Shown here one piece after another: positions 18,283-27,021 of a stretch of 64,000 nucleotides of DNA. This DNA is from Leucobacter muris (GTDB lineage Bacteria; Actinomycetota; Actinomycetes; Actinomycetales; Microbacteriaceae): the NCBI RefSeq assembly GCF_004028235.1, contig NZ_CP035037.1, positions 434,001 through 498,000 of the forward strand. The letters run 5' to 3'. The notes beneath the pieces were generated by a model. The model made no database searches. It saw nothing but the letters and a program-made list of their open reading frames with translations, and was not told the DNA's origin. How positions within the stretch are numbered: position 1 is the stretch's first letter; every line of letters begins with the position of its first letter. Made by a program: the position numbers and the translations under genes.

Positions 18283-20821
18283 TCATCGGGCGTGTTGGCG
18301 CCCCGCCGCTCGAGATCCTCCCACCCCGTCGCCCCCGACCTGCACCCAGAGCTTCGCCCGCATCGCCTCGCGGCTCGTGACGCCGAGCTTCGCGCGCGCC
18401 TGCGCGAGGTGGGATTCGACGGTGCGCACGCTGCACCGCATGCGCTCGGCGATCTCGCGGTTGCTGAGCCCCTCGGCCGCGAGCTGCGCGGTGGTCGTCT
18501 CCCGAGGGGTGAGCCGCTCGCGGGGCACATCCTCGATCGCCCCCGCGTCGAACCACGGCACGCGGCGCTCGGCCGCGGCCTTCAGCGCTGCGAGGCGGGC
18601 GTCGGCCGCTGCGACGCTGCCGCTGGCGCGCCGTCGCAGGAAGATGCGCCGGGCCTCCTGCAGCGCGGAGACGGCGGACCCGAGGAAGGCGCCGGCCTCG
18701 AGCCTCTCGGCCGCGCGCATGAGAGCGGCGGGATTCTGGGCGCGCAGCGCTTCGAGGTGCCCGCGGAGCGGCTTGCGATGCGGCAGCTCTTCGATCTCCG
18801 GCGGATCCTCGCGCTCGGCGGCGCCGGGGCGGGCTCGTGCCGCCGCGGGCTCCGGTTCGGCGAAGGTCTCTGCGCGCACCGACTCGAAGCGCCCCGAGAA
18901 GTAGAGCAGCACCTGCGCGCAGTACGAGCGGGTCGACGCGAGCTCCTGATCGCTCGCCGTCGACATCGAGCTGACCTGATCGATGAGCGCGTGCAACCGG
19001 TAGGCGACGAAGCGGGGCGCATGAGCGGCGAACCCCGCCCACTCGGCAGCGGATCGCGTGAGGTCTCCGCAGAACAGCGCCGTACGCGCGGCGAAGAGAT
19101 GCCTCAACCAGATGCGGTGGCGGGATGCCCCGGGCAGCCGGTCGACGAGATCGAGCAGCTTGGGATCGTCGTCGATCTGCGCCGGCGCGAAGAACCTGAT
19201 GACGCTCTGCGCCACGATCGTCGTCAGCAGCAGGTCGCGCAGCAGTTCGGAGGAGTGGATGGCGACGTGCGCGATGCGCTTCTCGACGGCATCACTGTCG
19301 AACTCCCGGTAGCGCACGCCGTTGCACACGGCCTCCAGCGAGAGCAGCTGCTCGGCGAGCAGCATGATCTCGGGAAGCGGGTGGCTGCGGGCGATGCGCA
19401 GCAGATCGGGGATGTCGACCGAGAGCGGGTGCGTATCGTTCCACCGGCGGATCACGAGCAGCGCGTCGGTCCACTCCGGGTCCTCGACGATGTCGGGATC
19501 CGCCTCGAACGGCAGCCCGGCCTCTGCGGAGAGGCGGGCGCGCAGCGCCAGCTGAGCGATTCTCTCCTCGGGGTCCGTCGGCGGAAGGTCGCAGTTGCCG
19601 CGCGGAGGCCGCGCTACGAGGAGCGTCTGCAGTCCGGTGTGCGCGTCGCGCAGCAGCGTCGTGAGCCGGGCGCGTCTCACGGGGCACAGGCCGGGCCCGT
19701 GCGTGCCGAGGCGCAGCAGCAGGTCGCGCGCCCGCTCGCCCTCGCCGAAGCAGATGAGAGTCGTCGATGATGCGCTGCAGGAAGCGCGCGTGATGCTCTT
19801 CGAGCAGCGGATCGTGTACCGCGGAGCGGTCGTGGCGACTCAGCACGCGCGCGCAGAAGATGGCTTCGCGATCCGGCAGCGGGATGCCGAGGACCTCCTG
19901 GGAGAGGAGGTGCATGGCGGTGGTCCGACGGAGCCGGCCGAGCGCGTCGGCGGTCGTGAGGTTGCGCACGGCCGCGGCGTAGAGCTCGGGAACGCCGAAC
20001 AGCTCGGAGGCCCGCGGGTGCGGCAGCAGGAACCCGCTGTCGAAGAGGCGGGACTGGGTGGAGGAGCCGAAGACGTCGGCGATGCCGCTGCGACTGCGCG
20101 GTCCGATCTCCGAGAGCACGATGGCCGCTGCGATCTGCTCGGAGGTGAGCTGCGCCTCCGCGACCCGCACGGGGTGGTGCAGTGCGGCGAGGTGCAGATC
20201 GACGGTGCGGGTGCGCGTGATCCGGGGCCGAGGCGTGCTCGAGAGCGACCCGCTGCGGTGCAGCTGCAGCAGGGTGAGGGCCGCGCCGGGCAGCCCCCAC
20301 GAGAGCTGCTGGATGGCCTCCACCGTCACCGACGAGATCGGCTCCGAACTCGCCCGGTGCACGAGCCTCGCGATCTGGGCGTCGGTGAAGGGCTCCAGGC
20401 GCACGGATCGCGTGCGCTCGAGTTTCGGCTGCACTTCGGGGAACAGCTCGTAGAGACGGCGCATGCGCTCGCCGTAGCCGGTGTCGATGTGCGCCTCGGT
20501 GACGGTGGCGACGACCTTGCCCCCGTCCGCGATGTGCCGAGCCATCGCCTGCAGCACCTCGTAGGAGGCGAGCTCGTAGTCGTCGAAGAGGGCCAGCGCC
20601 CCGGGCGGCATCTGCTCGATGCGCTGCAGCCCGTCCTGAGACGAACCGCTCACGAGCACGTGAGGCGCATCTCGACCGGTGAGCAGGGCCGAGAGCGAGC
20701 GCAGCAGGTAGGTCTTGCCGCTGCCGTGAGGACCGGTCACGAGGATCGGCTCCGCAGTGCTGTCCAAGTGGCCGAGGAGCGCCTGCGGAAGTCGCTCGCC
20801 GTGCTTCGTTACCCCCTGCAT
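18283..20821 (-). CDS. LAL-type LuxR-family regulator with ATPase domain (frameshifted)
   Basis: A large regulator of about 845 residues in two frames. The N-terminal part has Walker A GPHGSGKTYLL and Walker-B-like ALALFDDYEL, followed by a helical ATPase/TPR-like middle. The C-terminal LuxR helix-turn-helix is LTPRETTTAQLAAEGLSNRE and RTVESHLAQARAKLGV, ending near 18290. The first frame (from 20821) stops matching near 19765, after FLQRIIDD; the second takes over with LICFGEGERARDLLLRLGTH, which requires skipping one base at about 19755-19770. There is no long homopolymer there, so a real mutation is possible. ATG 20821 has GAGGGG upstream, better placed than ATG 20827. It diverges from the surface-protein gene at 21165, its likely target. 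Confidence 0.85.
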
Positions 20822-21164
20822 GAGCATTCCCCTCTTGCTCGTCCAGACAGTTCCTCGCGGAGTTGCTACCTGATCTCTTGCACCACACTAGATGGCTTCT
20901 GCGGGTCCCCCTGCTCAGCTTTACAGGGCGTAGTCGTTCTGTTATGCATCCCCGTCGGGTTTCATCGGGGAACCCGCACCCGCTTCTCAGTACCGGCGGC
21001 ACCCCGTCTGGGTAGTCGCTCGCGGGGGTGTGCGGGGTGCTGACTTCCGTGGACCGGCCGGTCCTTTGCTGAAAGCCTCAAGCCGGGTGCACTCGGCTTC
21101 GCACACCGCCGTGCGGAGGGATGCGCATCCCCAACACCCGCATCGAGACGACTGGGGAGTTCTC
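20822..21164. promoter_or_regulatory. Divergent promoter region and long leader of surface protein
   Basis: A 343-base gap between the LAL regulator and the surface protein. A plus-strand promoter candidate is TTTACA at 20920-20925 and TATGCA at 20943-20948 with 17-bp spacing; it would give a leader of about 210 bases. The leader is rich in complementary segments (for example GGGTT/AACCC around 20957-20976 and AAGCCGGGTGCAC/GTGCG...CGGCTT-like arms around 21075-21115), so it may fold. GGGGAG at 21154-21159 is the ribosome site. I cannot name a riboswitch class. Operators for the LAL regulator are likely here but not recognisable. Confidence 0.45.
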
Positions 21165-22885
21165 TTGAAAACAACATCTGAAACACGGAGGGCGAGACGA
21201 CGCAGAGTCGATCTTCGGCCGCTGGCCGTGGGCACGGCCGCAGCCGTGGGCATGGCGTTCGCGGGCATCGCCGCACCGGCCGCCACGGCGGCGCCGGGAG
21301 ACACGTCGGCAGCGACGGGCACGTTCCTGAGCGGCTCGATCCTGACCTATCTCGACGCGGACGTCGTCGCCGACCTCGCCGGTGCCGCCGCTGCCAACGA
21401 CGGCACCGTCGCACCGTCGGTCACCGACGCGAACACCCTCGACCTGACGGCGCTCTCGGCCCTCAACGTCACGATCCCAGGCGGCGTGCAACTGCCGCTG
21501 GACTTCGCGAGCGCCGGGGTCGTCGGCCAGTACGCGAGCGCGCTGCCCAACGGGTCCTCCGTTGGGGCCTCGGGCCTCGTCAGCGAATCCGGCGCGATCG
21601 GCACCGGCGTGGAACCCGCGCCGGGCGTGGCGCCGGGCCCACTGCACATCAACCTCGGCAACGCGGTGAACGCTCTCGCGGGCGAGACCACCGCGGATCT
21701 GATCGACGAGCTCGCCTCGCTCGACCTCACCGTCGGCGCGGTGAGCGCGAACGCCTCGCAGGCGGCTCCATCCGCAGCGGTCGGCGACTACGAGATCGCG
21801 GGAGCACGGCTCGTGATCGGCAGCGAGACCGTGGCCGGCCTCTCGACCGCCGTCGAGGGTGAGCTCGCCTCGGCTCAGACCCTGCTGAACGGGGTGCAGG
21901 CGCAGCTGAACTCAGGTGTGCTCGGGCTGCTCGGCACGCTCAGCGGTGTGGGCCTGCTGGAAGCCGACATCACCGTGAACGCGGACGGCGTCTTCGACGC
22001 CGCCTCTGGGCTCGTCACCGGTGAACTCACCGATCCGGCCTATCCCGGTGTGACGATCAACCTCGGTACGGGTGAGATCATCGTGGATCTCGAGCAGATC
22101 ATCGATCTGAACAACCTCTCGCCGGGAACGAACGTGCTCTCGGGCGACACCCTCGAGCTCGTCGAGGCTCGAGTGCTCGCGCTGATCAACGGGCTCCTGG
22201 CCGACGTGACCGAGAGCGCGACGACCGCGCTGCGCTCGCTCGCGGTGACCGGCCACGCCGGGATCCCCGCGGTGGTCGTCGGCGGAATCGAGGTCACACC
22301 GGCCATCGACCTGCTCACGATCGACACGACCGTCGGCAGCCTGCTCGACGGCGACACCGGCGGCATCGCACTCCTCGGCCTCGGGCTCGGCCTCCCGGGC
22401 GGCCTCGCAGCCGTGGTGAGCGCGCTCACCTCGCCGCTGCAGAGCACGGTCACCCAGGTGACGGGTCTCACAGCCGCCGTGCTCGAACCCGTGAACTCGG
22501 TGCTGAGCCCGGCGCTGACCGACCTGCTGCCCCTGGTCGCCACCCTGCAGGCCAACGTGCAGGAGACTCCCGCGACCGGCGTCTTCTCGGAGACCGCTCT
22601 GCGCCTGACCGTGCTGCCGGGCGTGAGCGCGGTCACGGTGGACCTGGCCAATGCCACGGTGGGGCCGAATGCGACCGCGGCCGCCGAAGTCGCCATCACT
22701 TCGCCCGCCGACGGCGCCGACTTCCCGGTCGCCGACGCGGCCGAGACGACGGCCGTCGTCGTGACCGGCACCGGTGAGCCGGGCCTCGGCGTCACGGTCT
22801 CCCTCCCCGGGCAGACGGCGCAGACCGCGACCGTGAGCCCCGAGGGCACCTGGACCGTGACCTTCGCCGCGGTGCCCGTCGGAGC
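21165..22885 (+). pseudogene. Sortase-anchored surface protein (choice-of-anchor G-like), 5' part
   Basis: The first 573 codons of a secreted wall protein, broken by an IS3 element at 22886. TTG 21165 is chosen because GGGGAG lies six bases upstream. A signal peptide is evident: RRARRRRVDLRPL, a hydrophobic stretch, then AAPAATAA before APGD. The mature part is acidic, Ala/Gly/Leu/Thr-rich, with FLSGSILTYLDADVVADLAGAAAANDGT at its start, resembling the actinobacterial choice-of-anchor G family (recollection), and a final Ig-like segment (VAITSPADGADFPVADA ... TVSPEGTWTVTF). The natural frame meets the element after VPVGA. The C-terminal repeats and anchor resume at 24195. The role is presumably adhesion or wall structure. 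Confidence 0.82.
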
Positions 22886-22934
22886 TGAATTGGCCTGGTT
22901 TGAGTTCCGATCTTTATACAAGGATGGAACTACG

Positions 22935-23249
22935 ATGCCAAGCAAATATGACCCTGAACTTCGCCAGCGCGCACTTCGGATGCTCGCCGAAGCCCGTCCC
23001 GAGCACGAGTCGCTGACCGCGGCCTGCCGACACGTCGGTGGGCTCCTCGGAGTGAGCCCGGAGACGCTGCGCGTGTGGCAGCGCCGCTACGACATCGATA
23101 CCGGCGCGAAGCCTGGCACCTCGATCGATATGGCCCAGGAGAACCGGCGGTTACGCCGCGAGGTGAGCGAGCTCCGTAAGGCCAACGAGGTACTCAAAGC
23201 CGCGAGCGTGTTTTTCGCGAAGGAACTCGACCGGCCACGAACGAAATGA
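22935..23249 (+). CDS. IS3-family transposase OrfA
   Basis: A 104-residue OrfA. The N-terminal helix-turn-helix is YDPELRQRALRMLAEA through LLGVSPETLRVWQRRYDID, and a C-terminal leucine-zipper-like helix ENRRLRREVSELRKANEVLK follows. It binds the element ends. ATG 22935 is 49 bases inside the left end. It overlaps orfB (ATGA at 23246-23249), with orfB in the -1 frame. The run GTTTTTC at 23209-23215 is a possible slippage site for the OrfAB fusion usual in IS3 elements. Confidence 0.93.
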   Translation: MPSKYDPELRQRALRMLAEARPEHESLTAACRHVGGLLGVSPETLRVWQRRYDIDTGAKPGTSIDMAQENRRLRREVSELRKANEVLKAASVFFAKELDRPRTK

Positions 23250-24157
23250 TCAGATTCATCGACGAGTACCGTGATCGTTTCGGGGTCGAGTTCCTCTGTC
23301 GTACGCTGCGTGCGGCAGTTCGTGGGTTCCTCACCTCCCGCGGATACCGGGCCGCGAAAGCCCGGTCGGCCTCAGCCAGGCAGCTGCGCGACGAGTTGCT
23401 CCTCCCTGAGATCCGGCGGCTCCACGCGAAGCACTATGGCGTGTACGGGCGCCGGAAGATGCATGCCCTGCTGAAGCGTGAGGGGTGGAAGATCGGCCGC
23501 GACCAGACCGAGCGTCTGATGCGGCTCGCCGGCGTGCGCGGGGTACGGAAATCAAAGCGCGTGTTCACCACACGCCCTAACAAAACGGCGGCACTGCCTG
23601 CCGATCTCGTCAACCGGAGATTCGCCGCTGACGGGCCGCGCAAGCTCTGGGTGTGCGACGTGACCTACGTCGCCACCTGGTCTGGGTTCGCCTATGTCGC
23701 GTTCGTCACTGACGTGTACTCGCGCAGAATCGTGGGCTGGAATGTCGCTGCGACGCTGAAATCTGAGGTTCTGCCGATGCAGGCACTCGATATGGCTGCG
23801 TGGCAATCGGGCGGCAGGCTCGATGGCCTGATCCATCACGCCGATCACGGGTCGAATTACACCGCCATGGTCTATACGGATCGCATTGCGGAACTCGGAG
23901 CAGTGCCCTCGACCGGGACGGTCGGCGACAGTTTTGACAATGCCATGGCTGAGGCGGTCAACAACCTCTACAAGACCGAACTGATCCGACAGCAGGGCCC
24001 CTGGCGGACGGTTGAGCAGGTCGAACTCGCGACCCTCGAATACGTGTGGTGGTGGAACCATGAGCGCCTTCACGGGGAGCTCGATATGCGTACCCCGATC
24101 GAGGTCGAGCAGGCCTACTATGCTGAGGCCGAGGAACTTCTGTCACCGACAGGTTGA
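23246..24157 (+). CDS. IS3-family transposase OrfB (rve integrase core)
   Basis: A 303-residue DDE recombinase with the HTH_21 segment (HAKHYGVYGRRKMHALLKRE) and integrase core. The triad lies in LWVCDVTYVATW (Asp), HHADHGSNYT (Asp) and NAMAEAVNNLYKTELI (Glu). The end NHERLHGELDMRTPIEVE is the typical IS3 C-terminus. It is produced in the -1 frame relative to OrfA. It is intact, so the element may be mobile. Codon use is less GC-rich than the neighbours (for example GATATGGCT, AATTACACC), consistent with recent arrival. Confidence 0.95.
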   Translation: MIRFIDEYRDRFGVEFLCRTLRAAVRGFLTSRGYRAAKARSASARQLRDELLLPEIRRLHAKHYGVYGRRKMHALLKREGWKIGRDQTERLMRLAGVRGVRKSKRVFTTRPNKTAALPADLVNRRFAADGPRKLWVCDVTYVATWSGFAYVAFVTDVYSRRIVGWNVAATLKSEVLPMQALDMAAWQSGGRLDGLIHHADHGSNYTAMVYTDRIAELGAVPSTGTVGDSFDNAMAEAVNNLYKTELIRQQGPWRTVEQVELATLEYVWWWNHERLHGELDMRTPIEVEQAYYAEAEELLSPTG

Positions 24158-24194
24158 CAGGAAAACCGGTCGGAACTCAAACCAGGCCAATTCA

Positions 24195-24338
24195 CCGGGT
24201 GCGGACCCCGGTGCAGATCCTGGTGCCGACCCGGGAGCCGATCCTGGCACCGATCCGGGTGCGGACCCGGGTACGGATCCTGGTGCTGATCCCGGCGCTG
24301 ATCCGGGAGCGGATCCCGGTAGCGATCCGGGAAGCGAC
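24195..24338 (+). repeat. Twelve 12-bp units encoding Pro-Gly-Ala/Thr/Ser-Asp
   Basis: Twelve tandem units of the type CCGGGTGCGGAC encode PGAD (eight), PGTD (two) and PGSD (two). The tract directly abuts the right end of the IS3 element. Such a wall-spanning spacer can change length by slippage or recombination, which may explain the missing target duplication. Confidence 0.9.
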
Positions 24339-24803
24339 CCCGGCGAGCCGACCGCTTCGCTGACCGCCAGCCCCACCACGGTTCACGTGGGTGGCGCCGT
24401 CAGCCTCACCGGCACGGGCTTCCTGGCCGGCGAGAACGTGATCGTGACGCTGCCCGACGGCTCGAAGCGCACGGTGGCGACCGACGCATCCGGTGGCTTC
24501 ACTACCGCGTGGGTCGTTCCCGCGGGCTTCGCTCCGGGCCTCGCCTCCTTCGGGGCGCTGGGCGACACGAGCGGTCGCACCGCGAACGCGAGCGCCACGG
24601 TGCTGGCGCAAGCGGGGCCGGGAGGCGGGACGCCCGGCACGCCGGGTGCGAGCGGCGCGCGGCCCTCCGCGGGCGGGGCGAAGCTCTCCACGACGGGCTC
24701 GGATCTCGCCGCACTCGCTCCGGCCGGTGCGCTGCTGCTGCTCGCGGGAGCCGGGGTGATCCTCGCCTCGCGGCGCAGGCGGGCGGACGTGACCCGCTGC
24801 TGA
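24195..24803 (+). pseudogene. Surface protein C-terminal remnant with repeats and LSTTG anchor
   Basis: The in-frame remainder of the surface protein after the IS3 element. It begins with 12 PGAD/PGTD/PGSD units, then an Ig-like domain (SLTASPTTVHVGGAVSLTG ... LPDGSKRTVATDASG), a Gly/Ala linker, and a wall-sorting signal: KLSTTGSD, a hydrophobic helix (LAPAGALLLLAGAGVILA) and the positive tail SRRRR. LSTTG fits the LAxTG-type motif used by class E sortases of high-GC actinobacteria (family knowledge). It has no start of its own, so it is probably not made unless the IS supplies a fusion. Left and right parts do not rejoin in frame by simple removal of 22886-24194. Confidence 0.85.
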
Positions 24804-24819
24804 GGCGCCCGGGACGGGA

Positions 24820-24855
24820 CGCGGCGGCCCCGGAGTTCGTTCCGGGGCCGCCGCG
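24820..24855. terminator. Terminator hairpin after surface protein
   Basis: A perfect 15-bp stem: CGCGGCGGCCCCGGA at 24820-24834 and its complement at 24841-24855, with a 6-base loop GTTCGT. It lies 16 bases after the stop of the surface-protein remnant. Very stable, no U tract. Confidence 0.85.
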
Positions 24856-24925
24856 GCCCTCACGGCCGTGAGACGGGGCGGTCAGCCGCTCCCGTCTTCA
24901 GATCAACCGGGGGAACGGGGTCGAC

Positions 24926-25898
24926 ATGGTCATCGAAGTCGAACAGGCCGAGGCGGGCCGGGCCGCCGCGAGCCGCGCACCCTCCGACGGCGGGCGCCGT
25001 GCGGGCTCGCGAGACGCCCGTGGCGGGGGCGCCGCTCGCGATGCGGGCGGTGGCCGGGCGACCCCCCGCGCCGCCAGGATCGCCGCGGGTGCGACCGCGG
25101 TGCTGCTCGCGGTGCACATGCTCGCGACGGCGATCTTCAACGCCCCCGCCCCGGAGGTGCGCGGCAGCAGCGCGTGGCAGCTGGCCAACGGCTACGTGCA
25201 GCCGTACCTCGTGCAGGACTACAAGATCTTCGCGCCCGAGCCCATCGACTCCGACCGGCAGTTCTGGGTGCGCGCATGGGTGGAGACCCCCGGCGGCGAA
25301 CGCATCACCTCGGAGTGGGTGAACGCGACCGAGGTCGAACTCGCCGCCGACTCTCGCAAAGTGCTTCGGAAACAGCTCTCGATCGTCGGAGCCGAGCGGT
25401 TGATGGCCGCGTATCGCGGTCTCACCGATGCGCAGCGGGCCGCTGCGGCCGAGAACCACCTCGAGGGATCGGAGCTCTATGCGCTTCGAGACGCGATGAT
25501 CGCAGCCGACGGATCGAATCCCGGCGCGGTCGACGCCTTCATCCGGGCGGGCAACTTCACGACGTCGTACGCGACGCAGGTGTCGCGCGCCCTCTGGGGG
25601 GGGGGGGGATCAGGGCGAGATCATCGCCGTGCAGACGAGGGCGGTCTACAGCCCCGTGATCCGCTGGGACGATCGCCGCGATCCCGCAGCCGAGCGACCG
25701 GCCTCCTCGTACACCGACCTCGGCTGGACGCCCACGCTGGAGTGGGCCGGGCAGGATCGCGAGGCCTTCGCCCGCAGCTTCCGGGCCTGGGCGGAGACCG
25801 CCGGGGTCACGACCCGCCTCGAACCGCCCGGCTCGGCGAACGCCGACTCGGACGCGAACGCCGACTCGGGCACCGACGGACAGGAGGCCGCACGATGA
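24926..25898 (+). CDS. DUF5819-type membrane-anchored protein (frameshift in 13-G tract)
   Basis: A protein of about 323 residues with a disordered basic N-terminus, one membrane helix (IAAGATAVLLAVHMLATAIF, about residues 51-70) and an extracytoplasmic domain starting NAPAPEVRG with QPYLVQDYKIFAPEPIDSDRQ, as in DUF5819 proteins that sit beside HTTM genes in actinobacteria (recollection). At 25596-25608 there are 13 consecutive G. With 12, 9 or 15 G the frame runs on as GDQGEIIAVQTRAVYSPVIRW to the stop at 25896-25898; with 13 G it instead stays open and runs in frame into the HTTM gene. The HTTM start overlaps its stop (ATGA). Either a sequencing slip or a phase-variable tract. Confidence 0.8.
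25596..25608 (+). repeat. Poly-G tract of 13
   Basis: Thirteen consecutive G inside the DUF5819-type gene, by far the longest homopolymer in a coding region of this window. The neighbouring codons show that 12 (or 9 or 15) G are needed for the normal protein. Tracts of this length are prone both to sequencing error and to biological slippage. Confidence 0.9.
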
Positions 25899-26986
25899 GC
25901 GCATCGCAGCGGAACGCCGCGTTCTCTCCGGCGGCGCGCCCCCGCGGGATCGCACCCCGGGTGGCCGACCGCTTCCTGCACTGGCTGCTCGACGAGCGCC
26001 GGTCGACCTACGGCCTCGCGCTCATGCGCATCGGCATGGGCGGCATGACGGTCGTCATCCTGGCGATGTACCTGCCGAACTTCTCCTACACCTTCGGCGA
26101 GGGATCCCGGTGGGGCGAGGCGCTGTTCCGCACCTCGTCCGTGAACGACTTCCTCTGGCCGATCTCGGCGCTCTTCTCCCGCGACGACCCCGACGGGGTG
26201 CGACTCGCGAAGACGCTGCTGCTGATGGCGGTCGCGGCGGCGTACCTGCTCGGGTGGCGGATGCGCATCACGGGCCCGGTGTTCGTCGCCATGTGGCTGG
26301 GGTTCACGACGCTCAACCCGGTCGTGTTCAACACCGGGCACTACCAGACCTTCCGAGTGTTCCTGCTGTTCCTGCTGCTCGCCGACACCTCGCGGCGGTG
26401 GTCGCTCGACGCCCGGCGGCGCGCGCGGCAGGGCGAGGATCCGGCGCTCGGCTGGGGACGGTGGCGGCTGCCCTCGTGGGTGCCGGTGCTGGCGAACAAC
26501 GCCGCGGTGCTGCTGATCGGATACCAGCTGTGCGTGATCTACGTCAGCAGCGCCCTCTGGAAGCTGCAGGGCAGCACCTGGGTGTCGGGCGTCGCGTCCT
26601 ACTACCCGCTGCAGGTCGAGGAGCTCACGCTCTTCTCCGGCCTCAACCACCTGGCGTGGCAGATCACGCCGCTCGTGTTCGCGACCACCTGGCTGAGCGT
26701 CTACGGGCAGCTGCTGTTCCCAGTGATGCTGCTGACCCGGCCGACCCGCGTCATCGGTCTGATCCTCGTGACCGGCATGCACGCCTCGATCGCGGTGCTG
26801 CTCGCCCTGCCGTGGTTCTCGCTCGTCATGATCCTCGGCGACATGATCTTCATCAGGGACGACACCTGGCGCAGAGCCCTCCGCCGGGTCGGGGGCCGCC
26901 GCCCGCGAGCCCTGACGCGCACGGTGCGCGCCCCGCGATCCCTTCCGGCCGCCGCCCGCGCGCCGCATCGCTCGGCTACTCTGTGA
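25895..26986 (+). CDS. HTTM-domain integral membrane protein
   Basis: A 363-residue protein with several membrane helices and the HTTM layout (horizontally transferred transmembrane, related to vitamin-K-dependent gamma-carboxylase). Visible segments are LALMRIGMGGMTVVILAMYLPN, TTLNPVVFNTGHYQTFRVFLLFLLLADTSRRWSLDARRR, YQLCVIYVSSALWKLQGSTWVSGVASYYPLQ and TWLSVYGQLLFPVMLLTR. ATG 25895 has AGGAGG at 25882-25887 and overlaps the DUF5819 stop, so the pair is co-translated. Bacterial HTTM proteins have no settled function; carboxylase activity is not implied. The C-terminal 40 residues are Arg/Pro-rich. Confidence 0.88.
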   Translation: MSASQRNAAFSPAARPRGIAPRVADRFLHWLLDERRSTYGLALMRIGMGGMTVVILAMYLPNFSYTFGEGSRWGEALFRTSSVNDFLWPISALFSRDDPDGVRLAKTLLLMAVAAAYLLGWRMRITGPVFVAMWLGFTTLNPVVFNTGHYQTFRVFLLFLLLADTSRRWSLDARRRARQGEDPALGWGRWRLPSWVPVLANNAAVLLIGYQLCVIYVSSALWKLQGSTWVSGVASYYPLQVEELTLFSGLNHLAWQITPLVFATTWLSVYGQLLFPVMLLTRPTRVIGLILVTGMHASIAVLLALPWFSLVMILGDMIFIRDDTWRRALRRVGGRRPRALTRTVRAPRSLPAAARAPHRSATL

Positions 26987-27021
26987 GACGACGGGAGTGT
27001 CACACCGCGAGGAGCGAGCGC

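Larger units (their letters stand above)
22886..24194 (+). mobile_element. IS3-family insertion sequence, 1309 bp
   Basis: The ends are a perfect 25-bp inverted repeat: TGAATTGGCCTGGTTTGAG at 22886 onwards and its exact complement ending at 24194, both extending six bases further inward. Between them are overlapping orfA and orfB of an IS3-type transposase. No target duplication is seen: the flanks are GAGC on the left and CCGG on the right. This suggests the ends of the original insertion were altered by deletion or recombination after entry, or that the target repeat tract shrank. The element breaks the surface-protein gene in the same orientation. Confidence 0.95.

Noticed and set aside
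20955..21150. c-di-AMP (ydaO-type) riboswitch before the surface protein
   Set aside because: Only a short GGGGAACCC resemblance; the other conserved blocks are missing, so I list it only as a structured leader.
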